64,000 nucleotides of DNA from contig NZ_WYDP01000023.1 of NCBI RefSeq assembly GCF_009904055.1, forward strand, positions 1 to 64,000, in the 5' to 3' direction. Every line of letters begins with the position of its first letter. Position 1 is the stretch's first letter. The stretch comes from Rubellimicrobium sp. CFH 75288. GTDB lineage: Bacteria > Pseudomonadota > Alphaproteobacteria > Rhodobacterales > Rhodobacteraceae. The position numbers were made by a program, and so were the translations under genes. The notes under the pieces were generated by a model that had not been told where the DNA came from, did not search any database, and saw only the letters and a list, made by a program, of their open reading frames with translations. Positions 35,898 to 45,310 of this stretch are shown piece by piece.

Positions 35898-36634
35898 TCG
35901 GCGGCGGCCGCGACGTATTCGGCGTCGAGCAGCTGGCGCATCGCCTCCCAGCCCATGTTGGAATGACGCTCGCCGTTGATGATGAAGGTCGGAGTGCTGT
36001 TGATGCCGTCGGCCTCGGCATTTCCCTGCCACCAGGCGACCAGCGCTTCGGCCTTCTCCGCATCGCTCAGGCAGGCGTCCAGCGCCTCCGCCGTCAGACC
36101 CGAGGCCAGTCCGATCCGCCGGAGGTTGTCGGCGATGGCGGCCGGAGACCCGTCGCCGACCCATTGCCTCTGCTGCGCGAAGAGCTGGTCCAGGACAGGG
36201 AAGAAGCGCATGGGACCGGCACAGCGCGCCACCATCGAGGCCCAGAGGCCGTAGCGGTCGAAATACACCTCCCGGAAGGTGTAGTGGACCTTGCCCGTGT
36301 CGATGAACTGCTCCTTGAGCTGGGGATAGCCGTTGGCGTGCCAGGCGGCGCAGTGCGGGCAGGTGAGCGAGCCGTATTCGATCATCCGGACGGGCGCCTC
36401 GGGATTGCCCAGCGTCATCTCGAAGATGCCGGGGGCCACCTCCTGCGGCTCGTCGGCGGCGACCTCGGTCCCCGTCCCCTCCGTCGTTTCGGCGGGCGCC
36501 TCGTCGAGCGCCGGCGCCATCTCGGCGACCGCCTCGTCCGCTGCCGCGGGAGCGGGATCGGCCGGAGCCTCCTGGGCGGCCAGCGGCAGGGCGGCCAGCA
36601 GCGCCGCGATGGAAGCCGGAAGAAGGGGTGTCAT
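35894..36634 (-). CDS. DsbA-family thiol:disulfide interchange protein
   Basis: A 246-residue periplasmic oxidoreductase. A signal peptide (residues 1-20) is followed by an Ala/Glu/Pro/Asp-rich linker to about residue 66, then a thioredoxin/DsbA fold with active site CPHC at residues 92-95 and the cis-Pro loop INSTPTFIINGERH. It should oxidise or isomerise disulfides of exported proteins. The long acidic linker is unusual. It overlaps the DUF721 gene upstream (ATGA) and the CoA-transferase gene downstream. Confidence 0.92.
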   Translation of the reverse strand: MTPLLPASIAALLAALPLAAQEAPADPAPAAADEAVAEMAPALDEAPAETTEGTGTEVAADEPQEVAPGIFEMTLGNPEAPVRMIEYGSLTCPHCAAWHANGYPQLKEQFIDTGKVHYTFREVYFDRYGLWASMVARCAGPMRFFPVLDQLFAQQRQWVGDGSPAAIADNLRRIGLASGLTAEALDACLSDAEKAEALVAWWQGNAEADGINSTPTFIINGERHSNMGWEAMRQLLDAEYVAAAAE

Positions 36635-37161
36635 GTCGCGGGCTCTCCGTCCTGGGCGCCGTCAGGGGCGCTGCGGCTCAGGACATTGGCTGCAAGGGCG
36701 GCAAGCGCAAGTCGCAATCGCGTGTCGTTGATGCCCTCGGCGCCGCATGTTTCGGCGAGGGCGGCAGGCCCGGATGCGGCAGGCGGAACCGGCGGGGCGG
36801 GCGGAGCGGATCCCGCGGCAAAGGCGGCCGCGCTCGTCTGCCGGATGCGCAGGCGCGCGACGGCCTTGTAGCCGTAGCAGGCATTCACCCGGTCGCAGAT
36901 GCGGTCGCGCTCCATCTCGAGGCGCAGGGCAGCGGCGCCCACGGCCAGCACCACCAGCGTGGCGCCGTCGGGAGCGCCCTTCCGGGATGGGCGCGGATGG
37001 CGCACCTCCAGTGGTCGCGCCAGGCGCGCGATCTCCTCGCCTACGATCTCGGGCCAGTGGGTGAGAAGCCGCGTCGCCAGAAATCCGCGCGCCTCGCCCA
37101 CCTCCCGGATTACGGGCCGCAGGATGTCCGCGGCAGGAACGAATCGGCCGGCGCGCTGCAT
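36631..37161 (-). CDS. DUF721 protein, DciA-like
   Basis: A 176-residue protein with the DUF721 domain in its first 110 residues (TRLLTHWPEIVGEEIARLARPLEV, VVLAVGAAALRLEMERDRICDRVN), an Ala/Pro linker and a short C-terminal helix. DUF721 proteins include DciA, a loader of the replicative helicase in bacteria without DnaC; this is the likely role. The ATG at 37161 follows GGAGGAGGG. It is the first gene of a minus-strand run with the DsbA-like and CoA-transferase genes and is divergent from mutY. Confidence 0.85.
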   Translation of the reverse strand: MQRAGRFVPAADILRPVIREVGEARGFLATRLLTHWPEIVGEEIARLARPLEVRHPRPSRKGAPDGATLVVLAVGAAALRLEMERDRICDRVNACYGYKAVARLRIRQTSAAAFAAGSAPPAPPVPPAASGPAALAETCGAEGINDTRLRLALAALAANVLSRSAPDGAQDGEPAT

Positions 37162-37229
37162 GGTCCCTCCTCCGGGACCATGATAGGCCGTTCGCCGGCC
37201 CGGAAACAGATCCCGGGCACCCGGATCTG

Positions 37230-38288
37230 ATGGACCTGACTTCCGCTCTTCTCGACTGGTACGACCGCCACGCACGGGTCCTGCCCTGGCGTCTGCCGCC
37301 CGGCAGTCCCGATCGGCCCGATCCCTACCGGGTCTGGCTGGCCGAGGTGATGCTCCAGCAGACCACCGTCGCGGCCGTTCGCCCCCGCTGGGAGCGCTTC
37401 GTGGCGCGATGGCCCGACATCGGGAGCTTGGCGGACGCGCCGGACGCGGCCGTCATGGAGGAGTGGGCGGGACTGGGCTACTACGCGCGCGCGCGCAACC
37501 TGCTGGCCTGCGCGCGCGCAGTGGCGGCCGTCGGGGAGTTTCCCCGGACCGAGGCCGAACTGCGCCGCCTGCCGGGCCTCGGGGCCTATACCGCTGCCTC
37601 CGTGGCGGCCATCGCCTTCGGCGAGCCTGCGGCGGTGGTGGACGGCAACGTGGAGCGGGTCATCGCCCGGCTCGACGATCTCGACGAGCCGTTGCCCGCC
37701 GCGCGCCGGACGATCCGCGATCGCGTCGCGCAGCTCGTGCCCGCGGATCGCCCGGGCGACTTCGCCCAGGCGATGATGGATCTGGGCGCCACCATCTGCA
37801 CCCCGCGCCGCCCGGCCTGCGGACTCTGCCCCTGGCGGGATGCCTGCCTGTCCCGCCGGCACGGAACGGAACTGTCCAGACCCGTCAAGCCTCCGCGCCG
37901 GACCGTGCCGGAGCGCGAGGGGGTCGTCTATGTCGGCCGTCGCGATGACGGAGGCTGGCTTCTGGAGACGCGGCCTGCCGACCGCATGCTGGGAGGGATG
38001 CCGGGCTTTCCGGGCTCCGCCTGGGATCGTGGCGAGACCGAGGCACCGCCCCCGGTTCCCGGCCCCTGGGAGGAACTGCCCGCCCGCGCCCGCCACGGCT
38101 TCACGCATTTCGCGCTGGTCCTGCGGGTCAGGGTTGCCCGCCTGTCGCGAGACACGGTCATTCCCGAAACCCTCTTCGTGGGCGAGCTGCGCCCCGAATC
38201 GCTCCCCACGGTCATGCGCCGCGTCTGGGATGTCGCCCGCACCGCTCCGCAACTGGCCGATCCGCTCTCCGGCGCACCAGCCGATTGA
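37230..38288 (+). CDS. mutY: A/G-specific adenine glycosylase
   Basis: MutY, 352 residues, removes adenine mispaired with 8-oxoguanine. The helix-hairpin-helix is LRRLPGLGAYTAASVAAIAF, the catalytic Asp lies in VVDGNVERV, and the iron-sulfur cluster Cys follow the C-x6-C-x2-C-x5-C spacing in CTPRRPACGLCPWRDAC. The C-terminal NUDIX-like domain that reads 8-oxoG is present (LGGMPGFPGSAW). The stop codon overlaps the -35 box of the downstream alkane hydroxylase gene. Confidence 0.96.
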   Translation: MDLTSALLDWYDRHARVLPWRLPPGSPDRPDPYRVWLAEVMLQQTTVAAVRPRWERFVARWPDIGSLADAPDAAVMEEWAGLGYYARARNLLACARAVAAVGEFPRTEAELRRLPGLGAYTAASVAAIAFGEPAAVVDGNVERVIARLDDLDEPLPAARRTIRDRVAQLVPADRPGDFAQAMMDLGATICTPRRPACGLCPWRDACLSRRHGTELSRPVKPPRRTVPEREGVVYVGRRDDGGWLLETRPADRMLGGMPGFPGSAWDRGETEAPPPVPGPWEELPARARHGFTHFALVLRVRVARLSRDTVIPETLFVGELRPESLPTVMRRVWDVARTAPQLADPLSGAPAD

Positions 38289-38313
38289 GCCCGCGACAGC
38301 GCGGTCCTAGTCT
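38285..38313 (+). promoter_or_regulatory. Predicted promoter of alkane hydroxylase gene
   Basis: TTGAGC (38285-38290), 17-base spacer, TAGTCT (38308-38313). The -35 box overlaps the mutY stop codon. Predicted leader about 34 bases. Confidence 0.55.
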
Positions 38314-38353
38314 GTCCTCGCGTTCCCCCGCCCAGAAGATCCGGACAACCGCC

Positions 38354-39517
38354 ATGGCCGACCTGTCCTCCTCCGGTACTGCTCCTCAACACGTTCCTGT
38401 CTCGTTCTGGCGGGCCATTCCCTACTGGATGTCCGTCCTGACGGTTCCGGTGGCCTTTGCCGGCGCGTGGTGGGGCGGCTGGACGGTGTTCCTGCTGCCG
38501 CTGCTGACGTGGTTCCTGTTCGATCTGCTGGACCTCGCGATCGGTCTCGACACGTCGAACGCCGATCCCGCGACGCCCGATTCGGCGCTGTTCTGGTATC
38601 GGCTGGTCACGCTGATCTGGTGGCCCCTCCAGGCGCTCATGGTGTTCGGTCTGATCTGGTACGTCCCGGGCGCGGACCATCTCGCCCCCTGGGAAAAGAT
38701 CGCGCTGTTCTTCGGGGTGGGGATCGTCTCGGGTGCCGTGGGCATCGTCTATGCCCATGAACTGCTCCATCAGGGCTCGCGGCTCGAGCGCTGGCTGGGC
38801 GACCTGCTGCTCGCGCAGGTGCTCTACTCCCATTTCCGCTCGGAGCATCTGCGCGTCCATCATCCCCATGTCGGCACGCCGCGCGATCCGGTCTCCGCAC
38901 GCTACAACGAGGGCTTCCACCGCTTCTTCCTGAGGGTCCTGCGGCAATGTCCCCCCTCGGCCTGGCGGGCCGAGCGGGCGCTTCTGGCCCGCAAGGGCCT
39001 GACGATGCGCAGCCTGCGCAACCCCTTCTGGCTCTACGGGGCGCTTCAGGCGGGGTTCGTGCTGCTGGCGCTCGCCCTGGGCGGCTGGGAGGGGCTGGGG
39101 CTGTTCCTGCTCCAGGCCGCGGTCGCCGTCTGGCAGCTCGAGCTGACCAACTACATCGAGCATTACGGCCTCACGCGGAAGCATCTGGGCGAGGGCCGCT
39201 ACGAGCCCGTCCGTCCGCGCCATTCCTGGAACGCGGCGCATCGGGCCTCCAACTGGTTCCTGATCAACCTCCAGCGCCATTCGGACCACCATACCAAGCC
39301 CGACCGACGCTTTCCGCTCCTGCAGACCTATGGCGAGGACGAGGCGCCCCAACTCCCCTTCGGCTATCCGACCATGGCTGCCATCGCGCTCGTGCCGCCG
39401 CTCTGGCGGCGGGTGATGAATCCGCGCGTGCGCGCTTGGCGGCGGCGTTTCTACCCGGAGGTCACGGACTGGACCCCCTACAAGACGGGCGCTCTGCCGA
39501 TGCCAAGGGGCGCCTGA
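38354..39517 (+). CDS. Alkane 1-monooxygenase (AlkB-type)
   Basis: A 387-residue integral-membrane diiron hydroxylase that inserts oxygen at the terminal carbon of alkanes or related lipids. The His boxes are HELLH (residues 135-139), HLRVHHPH (165-172), the NYIEHYG element and LQRHSDHH near the C terminus, matching the AlkB family. Around six membrane helices flank them. No rubredoxin, rubredoxin reductase or AlkS-type regulator is adjacent, so electron donors must be encoded elsewhere. The ATG at 38354 removes an unconserved extension. Confidence 0.92.
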   Translation: MADLSSSGTAPQHVPVSFWRAIPYWMSVLTVPVAFAGAWWGGWTVFLLPLLTWFLFDLLDLAIGLDTSNADPATPDSALFWYRLVTLIWWPLQALMVFGLIWYVPGADHLAPWEKIALFFGVGIVSGAVGIVYAHELLHQGSRLERWLGDLLLAQVLYSHFRSEHLRVHHPHVGTPRDPVSARYNEGFHRFFLRVLRQCPPSAWRAERALLARKGLTMRSLRNPFWLYGALQAGFVLLALALGGWEGLGLFLLQAAVAVWQLELTNYIEHYGLTRKHLGEGRYEPVRPRHSWNAAHRASNWFLINLQRHSDHHTKPDRRFPLLQTYGEDEAPQLPFGYPTMAAIALVPPLWRRVMNPRVRAWRRRFYPEVTDWTPYKTGALPMPRGA

Positions 39518-39524
39518 AGAAAAG

Positions 39525-39559
39525 GGCCCCGCGCGGGTAGCGAGCCGTCGCGCGGGGCC
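39525..39559. terminator. Bidirectional terminator between alkane hydroxylase and ccrM
   Basis: A perfect 11-base stem GGCCCCGCGCG (39525-39535) / CGCGCGGGGCC (39549-39559) with a 13-base loop. On the minus strand it is followed by CTTTTCTTC, a good T-tail for ending ccrM; it lies 8 bases past the alkane hydroxylase stop on the plus strand. Confidence 0.8.
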
Positions 39560-39647
39560 AGGTGGGAGCCGGGCGCATGAGGGCGCACGCCGGCTCCGGC
39601 GGTCTGGAGGCCCAGCCCCGGGGCGGGGGCGGGCCGATCCGGTCAGG

Positions 39648-40757
<1,110 letters not shown>

Positions 40758-40841
40758 TCACTGCCTCATGAACCGGCGGGTTGTCCCGCTCTGGTTGACC
40801 GAACACTGGCAGGGCCTTCGGGAGGCGTCAAAAACTAAAAG

Positions 40842-41480
40842 TCACGGCCGACAGGTTGCACCCTCTGGACACAACATGTGGCGAAGCGGTGCGAAACTGC
40901 GTCTATGGGCAGGGGATGGTCCCAGCCGGTGTAGCGCGGCGATGTGGCTTTCGGACCCGTAGCCCTTGTTGCGCTCCCAGCCATAGCCCGGATGCTGTTG
41001 CGCCAGTGCGACCATGATCCTGTCGCGCCACGATTTTGCCACGATCGAGGCCGCTGCGATCGAGAGCGACAGCCGGTCGCCGCCGACCACGGGCCGGGCG
41101 GGGCAGGGCAGATGGGCGGGTCGCCAGGGCCCGTCGATCAGCACGTGATCGGGGGCGCACGCGAGTGCGCCGACCGCCCGCTCCATGGCCAGAAGACTCG
41201 CCCGAGCGATTCCCAGCGCGTCGATCTCGTCCGCCTCGACCAGTCCGAGGCCCCATTCGGCCGATTCGCGGATCAGCCGATCGAGCCGGTCCCGCGCGGC
41301 AGGCCGCAGGCGCTTGCTGTCGTCGATACCGTCCGGGATGCGGTCCGGATCGAGGATGACGGCAGCCGCCACGACGGGTCCGGCCAGAGGGCCGCGTCCG
41401 GCTTCGTCCACGCCGGCGATCCGCTGCAGGCCGGCATTCAGCAGGGTGGTCTCGTGCGAGAAGTCGGGCGGCGTCCGCAT
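40842..41480 (-). CDS. rnhB: Ribonuclease HII
   Basis: RnhB, 212 residues, cleaves RNA in RNA-DNA hybrids and single embedded ribonucleotides. The active-site motifs are GVDEAGRGPLAGPVVAAAV (Asp, Glu), the IDDSKRL element, ARPVVGGDRLSLSIAAASIVAK and a terminal HRRSFAP. The ATG at 41480 gives the usual short N terminus; the open frame continues upstream without recognisable sequence. A strong hairpin lies 62 bases upstream. It precedes ccrM. Confidence 0.95.
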   Translation of the reverse strand: MRTPPDFSHETTLLNAGLQRIAGVDEAGRGPLAGPVVAAAVILDPDRIPDGIDDSKRLRPAARDRLDRLIRESAEWGLGLVEADEIDALGIARASLLAMERAVGALACAPDHVLIDGPWRPAHLPCPARPVVGGDRLSLSIAAASIVAKSWRDRIMVALAQQHPGYGWERNKGYGSESHIAALHRLGPSPAHRRSFAPLRHMLCPEGATCRP

Positions 41481-41541
41481 GTCCCCATCCCGCCATGCCG
41501 CTCCCGAGCGATCAAGCCCGTCAGGTGCCGTCTGGACGGAT

Positions 41542-41568
41542 CGGGGGAGGCCTTCGAGGCCTCCCCCG
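41542..41568. other. Perfect 27-base hairpin in rnhB leader region
   Basis: Twelve-base arms around a TCG loop, reading CGGGGGAGGCCT on the left. No T-tract flanks it on either strand, so it is a poor intrinsic terminator. It lies 62 bases upstream of the rnhB ATG. Confidence 0.6.
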
Positions 41569-41817
41569 TCCCGACGCGAGCCACCTGGGGCATCGGGCCC
41601 GCGCCGCTGCTCGACCTTCGGCTCCGATGGAGCCTCTGCCGAAGTCCTGTGGTCCGTCCGGGCCCGCCGTCGCTGTCGGGCGGCGGGCATGTCCGACGAG
41701 GCCATCTGCGGGCACCCCGCCCAGCTAGGCAATGACAGCCCGCGGTTATCGGCTGGCCGGTCCCTCCGGAGCGGCCGCGGCAGCCCGGAGGGGGTCGGGC
41801 GGGCAGGGTGCCGGACC

Positions 41818-41830
41818 GCTATTGAATAGC
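41818..41830. promoter_or_regulatory. Candidate operator upstream of membrane regulator unit
   Basis: GCTATT-G-AATAGC, a perfect 13-base palindrome, AT-rich inside a GC-rich region, 27 bases before the ATG of the exported-protein gene. Autoregulation by the winged-helix protein is a guess. Confidence 0.4.
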
Positions 41831-41857
41831 GCACGCGCGCCTGAGACATGTGGAACC

Positions 41858-42133
41858 ATGAGACCGCTCCTTCTTGTCCTTCTTCTGGCCCTGCCGGCCG
41901 AGGCGTTCGCCGCCTGCTTTGCCGATTACAAGGCGAGCCGCCGCGATCCGTTCGAACTGCATTACGGCGTGGCCGAGATCCTCGGCCCCTGCGATCCGCG
42001 ATCGGCCGAGCAGGAACTCGCGCCGCGTCTGGCGGCGGACGGCTGGCAACTCCTCGAAGTGGTCGCTACCTTCGACGAGACCGGCCTGGAGGAGCGACGT
42101 GAGAGCGCTGGCGACTTCTATCTCCGCTACTGA
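41858..42133 (+). CDS. Small exported protein, conserved in Rhodobacterales
   Basis: A 91-residue exported protein: signal peptide MRPLLLVLLLALPAEAFA, then a mature part of about 73 residues with two Cys (ACF near its start and GPCDP in the middle) that could form a disulfide. Distinctive segments are DPFELHYGVAEILG and ESAGDFYLRY. I recall similar short proteins in Rhodobacteraceae but know no function. Its 3' end overlaps the GTG start of the membrane-bound regulator by 35 bases, so the two are expressed together and may form a periplasmic sensor plus regulator. Confidence 0.75.
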   Translation: MRPLLLVLLLALPAEAFAACFADYKASRRDPFELHYGVAEILGPCDPRSAEQELAPRLAADGWQLLEVVATFDETGLEERRESAGDFYLRY

Positions 42134-42806
42134 GGCGCGCGCGGCCGGCAGCCGCACCATCGTTGCAGGAATCGCCGCCATCGTCCTGATCCTGGGGCTG
42201 ACGGCCGTCCTGCTGTTTGCCAACCTGCCCGATGCCGACGCGTTCAACGCGCAGGTGGAGCGGCTCTTTGTCGAATCGGACCTGACCTCGCGCGGCGAGA
42301 TCCGCCTGCTGGAGATCCTGGCCCAGTCGGGCACGGCCTTCTCCGAGGTGCTCGCCTCCTACCGGTTCATCATCTTCGTGCTTCTGGTCTTCGCCGCGGC
42401 CCTGCTGATCGCGGCGGTGACGTTTCTCGTGATGCTGATCGCGCTCAACCGCCGCATGGGCCGGATCGAGCGCAAGGGCATCGAGGTCAACTCGCTCCTG
42501 ATCTCGCGCGAGTCGAACACGGTCTACCTCAACGACTTCGAGTTCAAGCTGACGGAGGCCGCCATCGAGACGCTGGCCGTGCTGGCCGAGGCGCGCATGG
42601 ACGACGAGGTTCTCTCGGGCGCCCAGATCGAGGCGGTGATCTCGGGTCGCGATCCGTCGCAATGCGACGAGGCGGCCGGGGCCACGCGGATCAAGCGGCT
42701 GCGCGACACGCTGGGCAACCAGATGGTCTCGGAGCTTCTCGTGCGCAACATCGCGCGCAAGGGCTATACCCTGGCGGTGGACAAGAACGCGATCCGCATG
42801 GTCTAG
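42099..42806 (+). CDS. Membrane-anchored winged-helix transcriptional regulator
   Basis: A 235-residue protein with two membrane helices (about residues 20-43 and 90-115) enclosing a loop of roughly 46 residues, then a cytoplasmic C-terminal domain. The C terminus, residues about 140-230, reads as an OmpR/PhoB-type winged helix: TRIKRLRDTLGN as recognition-helix region and LLVRNIARKGYTLAVD as the wing. This reverses the ToxR/CadC order, which has DNA binding first. The GTG start follows GGAGGAG by 5 bases and overlaps the exported-protein gene. The stop shares CTAG with the convergent antiporter. Confidence 0.78.
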   Translation: MRALATSISATEARAAGSRTIVAGIAAIVLILGLTAVLLFANLPDADAFNAQVERLFVESDLTSRGEIRLLEILAQSGTAFSEVLASYRFIIFVLLVFAAALLIAAVTFLVMLIALNRRMGRIERKGIEVNSLLISRESNTVYLNDFEFKLTEAAIETLAVLAEARMDDEVLSGAQIEAVISGRDPSQCDEAAGATRIKRLRDTLGNQMVSELLVRNIARKGYTLAVDKNAIRMV

Positions 42807-45310
42807 GCGGGCAGGCGGGCGCGCGGACCCTCGATCCCCGCTGCGCGGCGCTCGGCCACCAGGCGCTCGACATGTCCGCGCAGGACCGGCTCCTCGGCCA
42901 TCAGCGTGCGGAAGCGCTCCTCGTCGAGCCGGAAAAGGGTGGCATAGCTGATCGCCTTGACGTCGGCGCGCCGGGCGCGGCGGCCCAGGACGCCCATCTC
43001 GCCAAACACCTCGCCGCGCCCGAGACGGACGGCACGATGGCCGAAATCCGCTTCCACCGCGCCCGAGGCGATAAAGAACACCGCATCGGCCGGCTCGCCG
43101 CGCCGCACCAGGACGTCGCCCGGCGCGGCATAGATGGGCACAAGGGCATCGGCCACGCGATCCACCACCGCGTCGTCCACGCCGCGAAAGAGCGCCGAGC
43201 CGCGGACGATCTCGCGGTTGCGCAGCGCCGGATCGAGGGGGGGGCGGCTTTCCTCGCGCCGTCGCGCTGCCGCGATCCCCCGCAGCAGGCTGCGGTGCAG
43301 CTCCGGTCCGATCAGGCGATCCTCGAGGAGGCGGTTGTATTCGATCTCCTCGCGCCGCAGGGCCGCCTTGCGGATCAGACGGCGCTCGAGTTCCTCCGCA
43401 TAGCCGGGATATTGCAGCCGCAGGGCATCCAGCGCCTGCTGCACCTGCTCGGCCCGGCGCGACAGGATTTCCTGGATCAGGGCGCAGACCCGATCCCCAT
43501 GGATTGGCCGGACTCGCGCCTGCGCGAAGTCCTGAAGCTCGCGCACGATGATGCGGGTGGTCACCAGAAGCTCGAAGCGGCGGGCGATCTGCTGCTGGAG
43601 CGGACCGGGCAGCCCGAACCGGAGCTGAAGGGCGTGGGCGAGGCGGAAGGCCCGCGAATAGGCCAGCGCCCGGGCGGCGGTGCGGTTGTATTCGGTCCGC
43701 CCTCCCGCCCGGGTGCGGTCGATCAGGCGGCTCGCCTCCGACAGCATCGGGTCCACCAGCCGCAGCGAGATCAACCGCTCCCGGAAGAGTTCGAGAACCA
43801 GGTCGTATTCGCGCGCGGCGAGGGTCAGAAGGCTCAGCGTGATGCGGTCCTTGTCGCCGATGCCACCCCCTTCCTCGGCGCGCCGGATCGCCGCTTGCAA
43901 CCTTTCGCCGAAACGCTTGGCCTCGCTGCGCACTACGCCCCTGGCGAACCCGTAGGCGGCGGCCGTCTCGGCGACGCTTTCGCGCACGTTCTGCAGCGCC
44001 ACGGCGATGACCTGATTGCGCAGGGCGAGGTCGAGCGGGCCGAGCCGGTCGAGCCCCAGCGCCCGGATCATCCGGCGCAGCGTCGTGCCCTGCACCAGAA
44101 GCGTGAACAGCAGGAACCCCGTGGCCAGCACGGCGACAAAGCGCTGCGCGTCGGGGGGCAGCAGGCGGTTCTCCGTCACCGACAGCGCCAGCGCCAGCGT
44201 GACCGAGCCGCGCAGGCCCCCCCACAGGATCACCGCGCGGTAGGGCGTGCTCACATGCGGGCTGAGCCGCGCCCATGTCAGCAGCGGCAGCACGCCCCAC
44301 AGAACGATTGCCCTCGCGGCCAGCGCCGCAACGACCACCACCGCGATCAGTCCGACCTCGATCAGCGTCACCTCGCCCAGAAGGCGCGGAATCAGCAGGG
44401 CGGCGAGAAGGAAGATCAGCGTGGCCGCCCAGAAGGCGAGCTGATCCCAGGTGGCGGTCAGATAATCCCAGTCCTCGGGCCTGAGCCTTGCCGGTCCCAT
44501 CAGGTTCAGCGTGAGACCGGCAAAGACCACCGCCACGACCGCGGAGACTCCCACGATCTGGTCGGCGGTGATGAAGATGACATAGGGCAGGGCGAGCGAG
44601 ACCGACATCTCGGCCTGCCTGTATTCCCGCACCACTCCCAGAAGGAACACGCCCACCCGTGCCGCGCCGTAGCCGAACAGGCAGCCTCCGATGAGCGTGA
44701 CGGCGAAGTCGAGCACGACGGTCAGCGCATCCGTCTCCGCCGCGGTGGTGGCGAGCGCCAGAAAGACACCGAACAATGCGATCGCGGCAGCGTCGTTGAG
44801 CAGGCTTTCCCCCTCGATCAGGCGGCCCAAGCGACCCGGGGCGCCGATGTCGCGGAAGATGCCGACGACGGCCGAGGGATCGGTCGTGGCCACGATGGAG
44901 GCCACGATCAGGCAGACAATGAGGGGCTGGACGCCGAAGGGCGCCAGCGCGAACCCGATCACGAAGGTGGCGACCACCACCGCCACCACGGCCAGCACGA
45001 GGATGGGCACCCAGTCGTCGATCAGCCGCCGCACTTCGAGCGTCAGCGCCGTCTGAAACAGCAGCGTGGGCAGGAAGACGTAGAGAAAGACGGTCGATCC
45101 GATGGGCAGCAGCAGGATCGACAGGGCGAGGTCGTTGAACGCATCCGTCAGCCGCGTCTGGAGCAGAAAGGTGGCGCCCGCCCCGATCAGGATGCCGACA
45201 AGCGCCAGCAGCACCGTCAGCGGCAGGCGCAGGCGCTTGGCCAGCGGCTGCATCAGCCCGATGATGATCAGGAAGACCGCCAGAAGCAGAAGGATGATGA
45301 CGAGGCTCAT
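42803..45310 (-). CDS. Na+/H+ (cation/proton) antiporter with cNMP-binding domain
   Basis: An 835-residue protein in three parts. Residues 1-400 form a CPA1 (NhaP-like) antiporter with about 12 membrane helices and the ion-binding ATTDPSAVVGIFRDIG and EGESLLNDAAAIALFG motifs. Residues 400-700 are a long helical cytoplasmic linker. The end is a cyclic-nucleotide-binding domain (APGDVLVRRGEPADAVFFIASGAVE, LGRGEVFGEMGVLG). It is likely gated by cAMP or a related nucleotide and handles pH or sodium stress. Its stop overlaps that of the convergent regulator gene. Confidence 0.93.
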   Translation of the reverse strand: MSLVIILLLLAVFLIIIGLMQPLAKRLRLPLTVLLALVGILIGAGATFLLQTRLTDAFNDLALSILLLPIGSTVFLYVFLPTLLFQTALTLEVRRLIDDWVPILVLAVVAVVVATFVIGFALAPFGVQPLIVCLIVASIVATTDPSAVVGIFRDIGAPGRLGRLIEGESLLNDAAAIALFGVFLALATTAAETDALTVVLDFAVTLIGGCLFGYGAARVGVFLLGVVREYRQAEMSVSLALPYVIFITADQIVGVSAVVAVVFAGLTLNLMGPARLRPEDWDYLTATWDQLAFWAATLIFLLAALLIPRLLGEVTLIEVGLIAVVVVAALAARAIVLWGVLPLLTWARLSPHVSTPYRAVILWGGLRGSVTLALALSVTENRLLPPDAQRFVAVLATGFLLFTLLVQGTTLRRMIRALGLDRLGPLDLALRNQVIAVALQNVRESVAETAAAYGFARGVVRSEAKRFGERLQAAIRRAEEGGGIGDKDRITLSLLTLAAREYDLVLELFRERLISLRLVDPMLSEASRLIDRTRAGGRTEYNRTAARALAYSRAFRLAHALQLRFGLPGPLQQQIARRFELLVTTRIIVRELQDFAQARVRPIHGDRVCALIQEILSRRAEQVQQALDALRLQYPGYAEELERRLIRKAALRREEIEYNRLLEDRLIGPELHRSLLRGIAAARRREESRPPLDPALRNREIVRGSALFRGVDDAVVDRVADALVPIYAAPGDVLVRRGEPADAVFFIASGAVEADFGHRAVRLGRGEVFGEMGVLGRRARRADVKAISYATLFRLDEERFRTLMAEEPVLRGHVERLVAERRAAGIEGPRARLPA

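Larger units (their letters stand above)
41481..41857. other. 377-base intergenic region with hairpins
   Basis: No convincing gene. It contains a perfect 12-base hairpin (41542-41568), a second dyad CCCTCCGG / CCGGAGGG (41762-41769 and 41785-41792) and a 13-base palindrome (41818-41830). It serves divergent promoters for rnhB and for the exported-protein/regulator pair; a small RNA cannot be excluded. Confidence 0.6.
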
